DNA of 64,000 bases from Streptomyces nigra (GTDB taxonomy: Bacteria > Actinomycetota > Actinomycetes > Streptomycetales > Streptomycetaceae), in the NCBI RefSeq assembly GCF_003074055.1, contig NZ_CP029043.1, positions 7,246,501-7,310,500 of the forward strand. Reading direction: 5' to 3'. The notes beneath the pieces are model-generated. The model had not been told where the DNA came from. It ran no database searches and was given only the letters and a program-made list of their open reading frames with translations. Position numbers and translations under genes: made by a program. Position 1 is the first letter of the stretch. Each line of letters starts with the position of its first letter. Below, one piece after another: positions 26,228-35,184 of this stretch.

Positions 26228-28927
26228 ATGAAGGACGACACGCCCGGCCGGCCCACCGCCCACGCCCTCCTGGCGGACGGCACCACCGTGGGCATCCGCC
26301 CGGCCGGGCCGGCCGACCACGACCGGATCCGCGCCCTGTACGACGCCATGTCCCCGGAGAACCTGCGCCTGCGGTTCTTCACCGCCGGCCGGGGCTCCGC
26401 CGAGGCCGCCGCCGACCGGACCTGCGGGCCACCCCGCCCAGGACACCTCGCCCTGCTGGCCGAGACCGGCGGCGACGTCGTCGGACTCGCCGAGTACGAC
26501 ACGGGCGGCACCGCGGAGGCGGACCGGGCCGAGGTCTCCCTCGCGGTCGCCGACCATCTGCACCACCGCGGCATCGGCACCCTCCTCGTCGAGCACCTCG
26601 TCTCCGCCGCCCGCGCCCACGGCATCACCACCTTCGCCGCCGACGCGCTCAGCGAGAACCACGAGGTGCTCCGGCTCTTCGCCGGCCTCGGCCTGCGCAC
26701 CGCCCGCCACTTCGACGGCCCCGAGGTCCGGTGCGTCATCACCCTCGACCAGAGCGACACCTACCTCACCGCCGTCGAGGAACGCGGCCGTACCGCCGAC
26801 GTCCTCAGCCTCGAACCACTCCTGCGCCCCCGGACCGTCGCCGTGATCGGCGCCGGCCGCCGGCCGGGCTCGACGGGCCGGGCGATCCTGCACCAGCTGC
26901 GCTCCGGCGGCTACACGGGCCGCCTCTTCGCCGTGCACCCCACCGCACGGTCCCTCCTCGGCGTCCCCTGCCACCCCTCGGTGGACGCGCTGCCCGTGAC
27001 ACCCGACCTCGCGGTGCTGGCCGTCCCCGCCGACGCGATCCCCGCGGCCGCCGAGGAGTGCGGCAAGTCCGGCGTACGGGCCGTCCTCGTCGTCACCGGC
27101 GGACTGGACGCCGTACAGGGCCGCGAACTGCTCGACACCTGCCGGTCCCACGGCATGCGCCTGGTCGGCCCCCATTGCCTCGGCCTCGCGAACACCGACC
27201 CGGAACTGCGCCTGTACGCCACGTTCGCCCCGCGTCCCCCGAGCGCCGGTACGGCCGGTGTGGCCGTGCAGTCCGGCGGGGTGGGCATCGCGCTGCTCGA
27301 CGGGCTGTCCCGGCTCGGCACCGGCGTCTCCACCTTCGCCTCGCTCGGCGACAAGTACGACGTCAGCGGCAACGACATGCTCCAGTGGTGGGAGAGCGAC
27401 GGCCGCACCGACCTCGCCCTGCTGTACCTGGAGTCCTTCGGCAGCCCGCGCGCCTTCTCCCGCACCGCCCGGCGTGTGGCCCGCCGGATGCCGGTCCTCA
27501 CCGTCGACGCGGGCCGCACCGAGGCCGGCCGGCGTGCCGCCGCCTCCCACACCGCGGCCGCCGCGACCCGGACCATGACACGCGCCGCGCTGTTCACCCA
27601 GGCCGGCATCACGGCGACCCGCTCCTGCGGCGAACTCCTGGAAACCGCCGCGCTGATGCACTCCCAGCCGCTGCCCGCCGGACCCCGTGTCGCCGTCGTC
27701 ACCAACGCGGGCGGCGCTGGCGTCCTCACCGCCGACGCCTGCGCCGAGGCCGGGCTCCAGCTCCCCGAACTCACCACGGACCTCGCGGACGACCTGCCCG
27801 CCGACGCCGTCACCGGCAACCCCGTCGACGTCACCGCCGCCGTCACCGAGGACCAGCTGACCACCTGCGTGGACCGGCTCCTGCGCCACCGTGCCGTGGA
27901 CGCCGTCGTCGTCGCCCTCGTCCCCACCGCGCTCGCCGCCGCCACCGGTGACGACCTGGTCCGGGCTCTCACCCGGTCCGGACGGCGCCCCAGGCCGGTC
28001 GTCGCCGTACGCCTCGAACAGGCCCTGCCCGTCGAACTGCTGCCCGCCGCCGACGGCACCACCGTCCCCTCCTACGCCGAACCCCAGGCGGCCGCACGGG
28101 CGTTGGCGCACGCCGCCCGCCGTGCCGCATGGCTCGCCCGCCCCCTCGGCACGGTCCCCGCCCTCGACGGCGTCGAGACCGGCCGAGCCCGCGCCGTCGC
28201 CGACAGGTACCTCGACCGGCACCCGGACGGCGGCTGGCTGCATCCGCGGGACGTCGCCGAACTCCTCGGCTGCTACGGCATCCCCCAGGCGCCCTGGGCC
28301 TGGGCCGAGACCGAGGAGGACGCCGTCCTGGCCGCCGAGCGGCTGCGCGGCTTCGACGGACGCGTCGTGATGAAGGGCCACTGGCCCGGACTGGTGCACA
28401 AGAGCGCCGAGCACGCCGTCCATCTCGACCTACGGGGTGACTCCCAGGTCCGGGCCGCCTTCCGCGACCTGGAGACCCGCTTCGCCGGGCTGCTGGAGGG
28501 CGTCCTGATCCAGCCGCTCGCCGACCGGGGCACCGAGCTGTTCGCCGGTGTCGTGCAGGACGAGGTCTTCGGCCCGCTCGTCCTCTTCGGGCTCGGCGGC
28601 ACCGCCAGCGACGTCCTCGCCGACCACGCCGCCCGCCTCGCCCCGCTCACCGACCACGACGTGCACGACCTGATCACGGCCGCCCGGTGCGCCCCACTCC
28701 TCCTCGGCGCGGACGGCGCACGGCCCGCCGACCTCGCCGGCCTCGAACAACTGCTGCTGCGCCTGTCCCGGATGGCGGCCGACCTGCCGCAGCTCGCCGA
28801 GGCCGACTTCAACCCGGTGCTCGCGACCCCGGAGAGCGTCACCGTGCTCGACGCGCGGGTGCGCCTGGTGCCCCGCGCGCCCCAGGACCCGTATCTGCGC
28901 CGACTCCGCCGAGGAGGCCCCCGATGA
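26228..28927 (+). CDS. GNAT acetyltransferase fused to ADP-forming acyl-CoA synthetase-like protein
   Basis: The 899-residue protein has an N-terminal GNAT domain (about 15-170; acetyl-CoA loop HRGIGTLLVEHL), a CoA-binding domain (about 190-320, VAVIGAGRRPGSTGRAI), two succinyl-CoA-synthetase-like flavodoxin domains (325-650, with the histidine motif in AAASHTAAAA) and a C-terminal ATP-grasp part (about 670-890). This arrangement occurs in bacterial protein-lysine acetyltransferases of the Pat type, where GNAT is usually C-terminal and the synthetase part often inactive; here GNAT is N-terminal. It may acetylate enzymes under energy stress. The stop overlaps the next start (ATGA), so the CBS-BON protein is translationally coupled. 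The usual GPNCLG is GPHCLG here. Confidence 0.85.
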   Translation: MKDDTPGRPTAHALLADGTTVGIRPAGPADHDRIRALYDAMSPENLRLRFFTAGRGSAEAAADRTCGPPRPGHLALLAETGGDVVGLAEYDTGGTAEADRAEVSLAVADHLHHRGIGTLLVEHLVSAARAHGITTFAADALSENHEVLRLFAGLGLRTARHFDGPEVRCVITLDQSDTYLTAVEERGRTADVLSLEPLLRPRTVAVIGAGRRPGSTGRAILHQLRSGGYTGRLFAVHPTARSLLGVPCHPSVDALPVTPDLAVLAVPADAIPAAAEECGKSGVRAVLVVTGGLDAVQGRELLDTCRSHGMRLVGPHCLGLANTDPELRLYATFAPRPPSAGTAGVAVQSGGVGIALLDGLSRLGTGVSTFASLGDKYDVSGNDMLQWWESDGRTDLALLYLESFGSPRAFSRTARRVARRMPVLTVDAGRTEAGRRAAASHTAAAATRTMTRAALFTQAGITATRSCGELLETAALMHSQPLPAGPRVAVVTNAGGAGVLTADACAEAGLQLPELTTDLADDLPADAVTGNPVDVTAAVTEDQLTTCVDRLLRHRAVDAVVVALVPTALAAATGDDLVRALTRSGRRPRPVVAVRLEQALPVELLPAADGTTVPSYAEPQAAARALAHAARRAAWLARPLGTVPALDGVETGRARAVADRYLDRHPDGGWLHPRDVAELLGCYGIPQAPWAWAETEEDAVLAAERLRGFDGRVVMKGHWPGLVHKSAEHAVHLDLRGDSQVRAAFRDLETRFAGLLEGVLIQPLADRGTELFAGVVQDEVFGPLVLFGLGGTASDVLADHAARLAPLTDHDVHDLITAARCAPLLLGADGARPADLAGLEQLLLRLSRMAADLPQLAEADFNPVLATPESVTVLDARVRLVPRAPQDPYLRRLRRGGPR

Positions 28928-29646
28928 AACACGACAAGGTCGGCTCGGTCATGACCACGGACGTCGTCCGCGCCGAGTACGGCACCCCGTTCAAGGAAGT
29001 CGCCCGGCTGCTCGACCGGCACCACATCAGCGGACTCCCCGTCGTGGACGACGACGAGATGGTCCTCGGCGTCCTCTCCGAGACCGACCTGCTGGCCCGC
29101 CAGGCCGCCGAGCCCGGCACCGGAAAGCGGTTCGGCCTCGACCGGCTGACCCGCGCCGGACGCCGGCGCGGCGCGAAGGCCGAGGCCCGCACCGCCGGGC
29201 AGTTGATGACCGAGCCCCCGATCACCGTCCACGCCGACGACACCATCGTGGAGGCGGCCCGGACCATGGCATGGCACCGGGTGGAACGGCTGCCCGTCCT
29301 CGACGAGGAGAACCGCCTCGTCGGCATCGTGACCCGCCGCGACCTGCTCCAGGTCTTCCTGCGGCCGGACGAGGACATCCGCGCCGAGGTCGTCGACGAG
29401 GTGCTGGTGGGCGCCCTGTGGCTGCCGCCGCGCGCTGTCACGGTCACCGTCGTGGAGGGCGTGGTCACGCTGGCGGGCCACCTGGAACGCCGCAGCGAGA
29501 CGGAGATCGCCGTGTCGATGACCCGTCAGATCGACGGCGTGGTGGCGGTGGTGAACCAGCTGTCCTACCGCCTGGACGACGCGCACACCCGCCCCGAGGA
29601 ACCGGCCCTGCACGGCTTCGCGCACGACTGGCTCCGCGGGCCGTGA
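28924..29646 (+). CDS. CBS-pair and BON domain protein
   Basis: The 240-residue protein has two CBS domains (about 1-60 and 90-150; VGSVMTTDVV and AGQLMTEPPITVHADD) followed by a BON domain (about 160-225; VVEGVVTLAGHLERR). CBS pairs bind adenine nucleotides and serve as energy sensors; BON domains bind membranes or hydrophobic ligands. CBS proteins are standard members of DosR-type regulons. The start overlaps the stop of the upstream synthetase by ATGA, and the flavodoxin gene follows after 28 bp, making one operon. Confidence 0.9.
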   Translation: MKHDKVGSVMTTDVVRAEYGTPFKEVARLLDRHHISGLPVVDDDEMVLGVLSETDLLARQAAEPGTGKRFGLDRLTRAGRRRGAKAEARTAGQLMTEPPITVHADDTIVEAARTMAWHRVERLPVLDEENRLVGIVTRRDLLQVFLRPDEDIRAEVVDEVLVGALWLPPRAVTVTVVEGVVTLAGHLERRSETEIAVSMTRQIDGVVAVVNQLSYRLDDAHTRPEEPALHGFAHDWLRGP

Positions 29647-29674
29647 CCCGAGAGTGGACAGGAGGGCAAGGACC

Positions 29675-30169
29675 ATGACCACCAAGGTGCTGGTCGCCTA
29701 CGGGACGACGAACGGCTCGACGGCACGGATCGCCGAGACCGTCGCCGACGTACTGGGCAAGGAGGGCCTCACCGCCGAGGCGCTGCCCGCCCGCACGGTG
29801 GAGAGCGTGTCCGGCTACGACGCCGTCGTGGTCGGCGGCGGACTGTACGCGGGACGCTGGCACAAGGACGCCCGCCGGTTCGTCCGGCGGCACCGCGCGG
29901 ACCTGGCCGGCCGTCCGGTGTGGCTGTTCAGCAGCGGCCCGCTGGACCCGTCGGCCTCCGAGCGCGACATTCCCCCGGTGCCCGGGGTGAAGCGCGCGAT
30001 GGACCGGGTGGACGCCGAGGGCCACATCACCTTCGGCGGCTGCCTGTCGGAGGGGGCCAGGGGCCGGGTCGCCCGGATGATCCTGCGCAGCGGGAAGGGC
30101 GGCGACTTCCGCGACTTCGCTCAGATCGAGGAGTGGGCCGGGTCGGTCGCCGCGGACCTGACGGCATAG
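29675..30169 (+). CDS. Flavodoxin-domain protein (protoporphyrinogen-oxidase-like)
   Basis: This 164-residue flavodoxin has the FMN phosphate loop AYGTTNGSTARIAE (residues 9-22) and the flavin-flanking GGGLYAGRWHKDARRF and SSGPLDPS segments. The layout resembles HemG-like or menaquinone-type flavodoxins rather than electron-shuttle flavodoxins. It probably acts in redox balance with the stress proteins upstream. ATG 29675 lies behind GGAGGGCAAGG. It closes the putative operon begun at 26228. Confidence 0.87.
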   Translation: MTTKVLVAYGTTNGSTARIAETVADVLGKEGLTAEALPARTVESVSGYDAVVVGGGLYAGRWHKDARRFVRRHRADLAGRPVWLFSSGPLDPSASERDIPPVPGVKRAMDRVDAEGHITFGGCLSEGARGRVARMILRSGKGGDFRDFAQIEEWAGSVAADLTA

Positions 30170-30251
30170 GGGGTGTCTCACCGAGGCAGGGCGCACGGCG
30201 GTCGCCAACCCACCCAGTCCCGTTGTCAGTGGCGTGTGCCAGAGTCTGGGC

Positions 30252-31169
30252 ATGCTCGAGATCAAGGTGGAGACGGAGAACTGGCAGCAGCACGTGCGCG
30301 TGTCGGCCGAGGAACTGGACGGGCTCGTCCGGCGCATCGGCGGTGACGGCGACCGGTTCCTGGTCGTCCAGCGCATACCCGACCTGCCCGACGTCTTCGC
30401 CCAGGTCTGGCACCAGGCCGGCGGCGCCTACACGGTGGAGCACCGCGACGGCGCGGCAGACCGGCACTTCCAGGCAACGGCCGACACGCCCGAGGCGGTC
30501 GCCACGGCGCTCACGGGCTGGGCACGCCGCCAGCCCGGATGGCACGACGGCCTGACCTGGTCGCGGCTCGACATGGGACCGGTCCAGGACGTCCCGCCGC
30601 TCGACCTCTCCGACGACGAGCGTGTCGCATTGGAGGAGCGCGTACGCGAGACGCTGGCCGGCGGCTATGCCACGCGGGCCGAACTGGCCGAACTCGCCGA
30701 GGACCACCTGGTCACCGACGACCGCCGCCCCGTGTCCCACGAGCAGGCGATCGCGCTGGCCGACCGACTGTGGCTCGAGCGCGTCGCCGAACAGGCCACG
30801 TGGCAGGGCGAGACCGATCCCGAGCGGCTCACCCGCGCGTTCACGGCCCTCCAGGAGGCCGGCATCACCGCCCGCGAGAACTTCGCCTGCTGCCGCAACT
30901 GCGGCGAGTCCGAGATCGGCGCCGCGGGCGACCCCGACGCCCGCGGGTATGTCTTCTTCCACTCCCAGTGCACGGACTCCGCCACGGCCGGCCATGGACT
31001 GATGCTGCTCTACGGCGGCTTCGACGGCTCGTCCGAGACCACGGAGGCGACAGGCCACGAGATCGTCGCCGCGCTCGACGGGGTGGGCCTCCACACGGAG
31101 TGGGACGGCGACCCGGGCCGCGCCATCACCGTCACCCCACTGGACTGGCGCCGCCGCCTGGTCGGATAG
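30252..31169 (+). CDS. Conserved hypothetical protein (DUF6891-like)
   Basis: The 305-residue soluble protein is acidic and has no signal peptide. The N-terminal third looks like an uncharacterised actinomycete domain (EIKVETENWQQHVRVS). The C-terminal part contains FACCRNCGESEIG, a possible metal-binding Cys cluster, and GYVFFHSQCTDSA, resembling the DUF6891 family. The role is unknown. The ATG at 30252 opens the conserved sequence. It is convergent with the HxlR gene, ending 11 bp from it, and appears to be a separate transcript. Confidence 0.65.
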   Translation: MLEIKVETENWQQHVRVSAEELDGLVRRIGGDGDRFLVVQRIPDLPDVFAQVWHQAGGAYTVEHRDGAADRHFQATADTPEAVATALTGWARRQPGWHDGLTWSRLDMGPVQDVPPLDLSDDERVALEERVRETLAGGYATRAELAELAEDHLVTDDRRPVSHEQAIALADRLWLERVAEQATWQGETDPERLTRAFTALQEAGITARENFACCRNCGESEIGAAGDPDARGYVFFHSQCTDSATAGHGLMLLYGGFDGSSETTEATGHEIVAALDGVGLHTEWDGDPGRAITVTPLDWRRRLVG

Positions 31170-31180
31170 GGGGCACAGCG

Positions 31181-31624
31181 TCAGGCGCCGTGCGCGTCGT
31201 AGGTCTCGCGGTGGGCCAGCACCTCGTCCATGTGAGCCTCGGCCCACGTCTTGATGCCGCGCATCATCCTGTACAGCGACAGCCCCAGGTCGGTGAGTTC
31301 GTACGACACCGTGACGGGGACTGTCGGCACGACGGTGCGCGACACCAGACCGTCGCGCTCCAGCGAACGCAGCGTCTGGGTGAGCATCTTCTGGCTGACG
31401 CCGGCCAGCAGGCGCTGCAGCTCGGAGTAGCGCATCGCCCGGGGCCCGTCGGCGCAGTCGGCGCCCGGCCGGGGCGCGTCGCCGCTGCCGAGCGCGGCCA
31501 GGACCAGCGTGACCCACTTCCCGGAGATCCGGTCGAGGAGTCGGCGACTGGGACAGGCCGCGAGGAAGGCGTCGTACTCCGCCTTGGTCTGAGCCTGCCG
31601 CTGCTCCTCCGCCGTCGTCACCAT
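31181..31624 (-). CDS. HxlR-family transcriptional regulator
   Basis: The 147-residue winged-helix protein has the HxlR signature: an N-terminal Cys (AACPSRRLLDRISGKW, about residues 23-38), the RYSELQRLLAGVSQKMLTQTLRSLE recognition region and the VSYELTDLG wing. Family members sense thiol-reactive or aldehyde stress through that cysteine. ATG 31624 follows GGAGGAACGG. It is divergent from an aldo/keto reductase, with a 14-bp palindrome between, so it probably represses that gene and itself. Confidence 0.88.
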   Translation of the reverse strand: MVTTAEEQRQAQTKAEYDAFLAACPSRRLLDRISGKWVTLVLAALGSGDAPRPGADCADGPRAMRYSELQRLLAGVSQKMLTQTLRSLERDGLVSRTVVPTVPVTVSYELTDLGLSLYRMMRGIKTWAEAHMDEVLAHRETYDAHGA

Positions 31625-31655
31625 GGACCGTTCCTCCCACCGTCGGGTGCCCTAC

Positions 31656-31669
31656 GCACTTCGAAGTGC
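31656..31669. promoter_or_regulatory. 14-bp palindrome, probable HxlR operator
   Basis: GCACTTCGAAGTGC is a perfect palindrome 32 bp from the HxlR start and 86 bp from the reductase start. A second, weaker repeat (CTTCC-N5-GGAAG) follows at about 31673-31687. Confidence 0.6.
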
Positions 31670-31754
31670 CTACTTCCCTACAGGAAGCAGCGAACCAATA
31701 GTGGTGCAAGGCGCCGTCAGGCACCAGTCCCGGACCCGACCCGAAAGGCCCATC

Positions 31755-32627
31755 ATGACCACCCCCTCCGCCTCGCTCCCCGGAGGCGCCTGGACCCTGG
31801 GAGATCTGACCGTCACCCGGTTCGGCTACGGCGCCATGCAGTTGGCCGGCCCCGGTGTCATGGGCCCGCCCGCCGACCGCCAGGGCGCCCTCGCCGTGCT
31901 GCGCGAGGCCGTCCGCCTCGGCATCACGCACATCGACACGGCCGACGCGTACGGCCCCCACGTCACCAACGAGTTGATCCGCGAGGCGTTGCATCCGTAC
32001 CCCGACGCCCTGCACCTCGTCACCAAGGTCGGCGCGGTCCGGGACGCGGACGGCGGCTGGCCTCCGGCGCGCAGGCCGGAGGAGCTGCGCCGGGCCGTCG
32101 AGGCGAACCTGGACCGCCTCGGCCTCGACACGCTGGACGTCGTCAACCTGCGGCTGGGCGACGCGCGGGGGGCCGTCCCCGGATCGCTCGCGGAGCCGTT
32201 CGACACGCTCGTCGACCTTCAGCGTCAGGGCCTGATCCGGCACCTCGGGGTCAGCAACGCGACGGCCGAACAGGTCGCCGAGGCCCGCGCGATCGCGCCG
32301 ATCGTGTGCGTGCAGAACATGTACAACCTCGCCCACCGCGCTGACGACGAGCTGATCGACGAACTCGCCGAGCAGGGCGTCGCCTACGTGCCGTTCTTCC
32401 CGCTCGGCGGCTTCAGCCCGCTCCAGGCGTCCGCCCTGACGGCCGTGGCCGCTCGGCTGGACGCGACGCCGATGTCGGTCGCGCTGGCCTGGCTGCTGCG
32501 GCGGTCGCCGAACATCCTGCTGATCCCCGGCACCTCGTCGGTGGCGCACCTGCGGGAGAACGTCGCGGGAGCGGGCCTGTCGCTCTCCGACGGCGATCTC
32601 GCCGAGCTGGACAAGATCGGGCGCTGA
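31755..32627 (+). CDS. Aldo/keto reductase
   Basis: The 290-residue NADPH-dependent carbonyl reductase shows the AKR barrel with catalytic Asp and Tyr in HIDTADAYG (about 57-65) and Lys in VTKVG. In the strand where the catalytic His is normally found it reads VVNLRLG, as in several bacterial AKRs with Asn there, so activity may be unusual. Nucleotide-binding IPGTSSVAHLRENV is near the C-terminus. The substrate is unknown. The adjacent HxlR regulator suggests induction by a reactive carbonyl. Confidence 0.87.
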   Translation: MTTPSASLPGGAWTLGDLTVTRFGYGAMQLAGPGVMGPPADRQGALAVLREAVRLGITHIDTADAYGPHVTNELIREALHPYPDALHLVTKVGAVRDADGGWPPARRPEELRRAVEANLDRLGLDTLDVVNLRLGDARGAVPGSLAEPFDTLVDLQRQGLIRHLGVSNATAEQVAEARAIAPIVCVQNMYNLAHRADDELIDELAEQGVAYVPFFPLGGFSPLQASALTAVAARLDATPMSVALAWLLRRSPNILLIPGTSSVAHLRENVAGAGLSLSDGDLAELDKIGR

Positions 32628-32639
32628 CGCCCGGCGCGC

Positions 32640-33551
32640 TCACGCGCGGGCGGCGCTCACCGGTCCCGACGCGAGGGTGAGGGCGCGGAAGGAGGCGACC
32701 ACCGGGCGCAGGTCCACCCGGTGCCAGGCGGCCCACAGCTGCACCGACCGGTCGTGCCAGGGGAGTTCGCGGACGGCGACGGCCTCCGACATGCCGCGCA
32801 CCATGCTCCGCTGCACCAGGGCGAGCCCCAGCCCGGAGGCGACCAGGCCGAGCGCGGTCAGCGGTTCGGCGGCGTCCATGCGGATGTCCGGGGTGAAGCC
32901 GGACGCGGCGCACGAGGCGACGAACGTGTCCCGCCAGACCGGATCCTGGGGATTCTCCACGCCGATCCACGGCTGCCCGTCCAGGTCCTCGGGCGTCAGC
33001 TCCGGCCGCTCCGCGAGCGGATGCCCGGCGGGCAGGGCGAGCAGCAGCGGATCCTCCAGCAGGGGCGCGGCCGTCAGGTCCGGGTCCTCGGACGGCGGCG
33101 GCTCGTGGACGAGCGCGATGTCGAGGCTGCGCTGTCGCAGCCCCTCGAACTGTTCGGCGGGGGGCAGGCTGTAGAGGGCGACGTGGATGCCGGGGCGCTC
33201 GTCGTTGAGGGAGCGCAGCGCCGCGGGCAGCACACCGGTGTGCATGGCGTCGGCGATGTAGCCGATGCACAGGCCGCCCTCCTCGCCGCGGCCCAGCCGG
33301 CGGCCCAGGTTCTCCAGGCGGTCGGCGTGCCGCAGCAGCGCCCTGGCCTCGGACAGGAAGACCTGGCCGTCGCGGGTGAGCCGGATCCGCTGCTGCCCGC
33401 GCTCGAAGAGCGTCAGACCGAGGCTCTTCTCCAGCTGCGCGATCTGCCGGCTGAGCGGTGACTGCGAGATGTGCAGCCGCTCGGCGGCCTGGCCGACGTG
33501 TTCGGTCTCGGCGACCGCCACGAAGTACCGGATCTGGCGCAGGTCGAGCAT
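32640..33551 (-). CDS. LysR-family transcriptional regulator
   Basis: The 303-residue protein has the N-terminal LysR helix-turn-helix (IRYFVAVAETEHVGQAAERLHIS, then QSPLSRQIAQLEKSLG, residues 7-45) and a periplasmic-binding-like effector domain (about 90-295). It is divergent from the aldo/keto reductase at 33721, with an inverted repeat of LysR type in the 169-bp gap, so it most likely controls that reductase and perhaps the downstream SRPBCC gene. The effector is unknown. It ends 13 bp from the first reductase gene, convergently. Confidence 0.9.
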   Translation of the reverse strand: MLDLRQIRYFVAVAETEHVGQAAERLHISQSPLSRQIAQLEKSLGLTLFERGQQRIRLTRDGQVFLSEARALLRHADRLENLGRRLGRGEEGGLCIGYIADAMHTGVLPAALRSLNDERPGIHVALYSLPPAEQFEGLRQRSLDIALVHEPPPSEDPDLTAAPLLEDPLLLALPAGHPLAERPELTPEDLDGQPWIGVENPQDPVWRDTFVASCAASGFTPDIRMDAAEPLTALGLVASGLGLALVQRSMVRGMSEAVAVRELPWHDRSVQLWAAWHRVDLRPVVASFRALTLASGPVSAARA

Positions 33552-33576
33552 GGTGAGACCTCCAGGGACTCAAGTG

Positions 33577-33597
33577 TGTCCAAGCAAGTCTTGGACA
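33577..33597. promoter_or_regulatory. Probable LysR operator
   Basis: Eight-base arms TGTCCAAG and CTTGGACA, perfectly complementary, are separated by 5 bp; the site lies 26 bp upstream of the LysR start codon. Spacing and position fit a LysR regulatory site that also serves autoregulation. Confidence 0.6.
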
Positions 33598-33720
33598 GTC
33601 TCAAGTTCCGATCCTACGGTCGAACACGTCAGGTCGTCGAAGGCCCGGCCGGTGACCCCGGCCCCTCCGTCCGACGGCCCGCAGACCGCACCGTCTTCCG
33701 CACCACGACGAGGTACCACC

Positions 33721-34731
33721 ATGTCGATCACGTCCCTCCTGCCCGGCCGTCTGGGCTTCGGCACCGCCCCGCTGGGCAACATGTTCCGGGCCATCCCCGA
33801 CGACGAGGCCGCCGCCACCGTCGACGCCGCCTGGGACCAGGGCATCCGCTACTTCGACACCGCGCCCTTCTACGGCGCCGGACTGTCCGAGATCCGCCTG
33901 GGCGACGCCCTTGCGGGACGCCCCCGCGACGCCTTCGTGCTCAGCACCAAGGTCGGGCGCGTCATCCTCGACGAGACCGAGGACCCCGCCGCCCGCGACC
34001 TGGGCGAGAAGGGCGGCCTCTTCGAGCACGGCCGGCCGAACAAGATGATCAACGACTACTCGGCCGACGCGACCCTGCGGTCCATCGAGGACAGCCTCCG
34101 CCGTCTGCGGACCGACCGCCTCGACATCGTCTGGGTCCACGACGTCGCGCAGGACTTCTACGGCGACGACTGGCTGGCCGCCTACGAGTCCGCCCGCACC
34201 GGCGCGTTCCGCGTCCTGCAGCGCCTGCGCGACGAAGGCGTCATCAAGGCGTGGGGCCTGGGCGTCAACCGGGTCGAGCCGCTGGAGCTGACCCTCGACC
34301 TGGACGAGCCGAAGCCGGACGCGTTCCTGCTCGCCGGCCGCTACACCCTCCTCGACCACGACCGCGCCCTGCAGCGCCTGCTGCCGGCCGCCGAGGCCCA
34401 GAGCGTCGACATCGTCGTCGGCGGCCCCTACAGCTCCGGTGTCCTCGCGGGCGGACAGCACTTCGAGTACCAGAAGGCACCGGCCGCGGTCCTCGCCGAG
34501 GTCGACCGGATCAAGGCCCTCGCCGAGCAGTACGGCATCCCCGTCAAGGCCGCCGCGCTCCAGTTCTCCCTGGCCCACCCCGCCACGGTCGCGGCCATCC
34601 CCGGAGCCACCCGGCCCAGCCGTATCGCCGAGGACGTCGCCGCCCTCGACGCGGACGTCCCGGCCGCGTTCTGGACCGCGCTGCGCGAGGAGGGCCTGAT
34701 CGCCGAGAACGCCCCCGTACCGACCGCCTGA
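33721..34731 (+). CDS. Aldo/keto reductase, D-threo-aldose/fucose dehydrogenase-like
   Basis: The 336-residue protein resembles bacterial L-fucose/D-threo-aldose 1-dehydrogenases and pyridoxal dehydrogenases. The catalytic tetrad is visible as Asp and Tyr in YFDTAPFYG, Lys in STKVGR and His in IVWVHDVAQDFYG. IPGATRPSRIAEDV near the C-terminus binds the cofactor phosphate. ATG 33721 follows GAGGTACC. The SRPBCC gene follows after 24 bp, so they form a two-gene operon under the divergent LysR regulator. The aldose specificity is inference from the family. Confidence 0.87.
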   Translation: MSITSLLPGRLGFGTAPLGNMFRAIPDDEAAATVDAAWDQGIRYFDTAPFYGAGLSEIRLGDALAGRPRDAFVLSTKVGRVILDETEDPAARDLGEKGGLFEHGRPNKMINDYSADATLRSIEDSLRRLRTDRLDIVWVHDVAQDFYGDDWLAAYESARTGAFRVLQRLRDEGVIKAWGLGVNRVEPLELTLDLDEPKPDAFLLAGRYTLLDHDRALQRLLPAAEAQSVDIVVGGPYSSGVLAGGQHFEYQKAPAAVLAEVDRIKALAEQYGIPVKAAALQFSLAHPATVAAIPGATRPSRIAEDVAALDADVPAAFWTALREEGLIAENAPVPTA

Positions 34732-34755
34732 CCCGCTGATCATCGGAGTACCACC

Positions 34756-35184
34756 ATGACCACGAGCACGAGCACGAGCACGACCGCGACCATCGACCTC
34801 CCCGTACCGGCCGATACCGTCTGGCAGCTCATCGGCGGCTTCGACGCCCTGCCGGACTGGCTGCCGTACATCCCCGTCAGCGAGCTCAGGGAGGGCGGCC
34901 GCGTCCGTGTCCTGACCAACGAGGAGGGCGGCGTCATCGTCGAACGCCTGGAGCGGTTCGACGACGACGCGCGCACCTACACCTACTCGATCGTCGACGC
35001 GCCCTTCCCCGTGACCGGCTACCGCTCCACCCTCACCGTGCACGACGTGGACGGCACCGGCTCACGCGTCGAGTGGTCCGGGACCTTCACCCCGGCCGGG
35101 GTGAGCGAGGAGGAGGCGACCGCCCTGTTCCAGGGCATCTACCGCGACGGCCTCACGGCCCTGCGCCAGACGCTCGGCGCCTGA
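34756..35184 (+). CDS. SRPBCC (START-like) family protein
   Basis: The 142-residue protein has the polyketide-cyclase-2/SRPBCC fold: an N-terminal strand (ATIDLPVPADTVWQLIGGF), central VERLERFDDDARTYTYSI and a long C-terminal helix (EEATALFQGIYRDGLTAL). Such proteins bind hydrophobic ligands, and in operons with oxidoreductases they may hold the substrate. It is cotranscribed with the preceding reductase. The 3' end of the gene is repeated twice more directly downstream. Confidence 0.85.
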   Translation: MTTSTSTSTTATIDLPVPADTVWQLIGGFDALPDWLPYIPVSELREGGRVRVLTNEEGGVIVERLERFDDDARTYTYSIVDAPFPVTGYRSTLTVHDVDGTGSRVEWSGTFTPAGVSEEEATALFQGIYRDGLTALRQTLGA

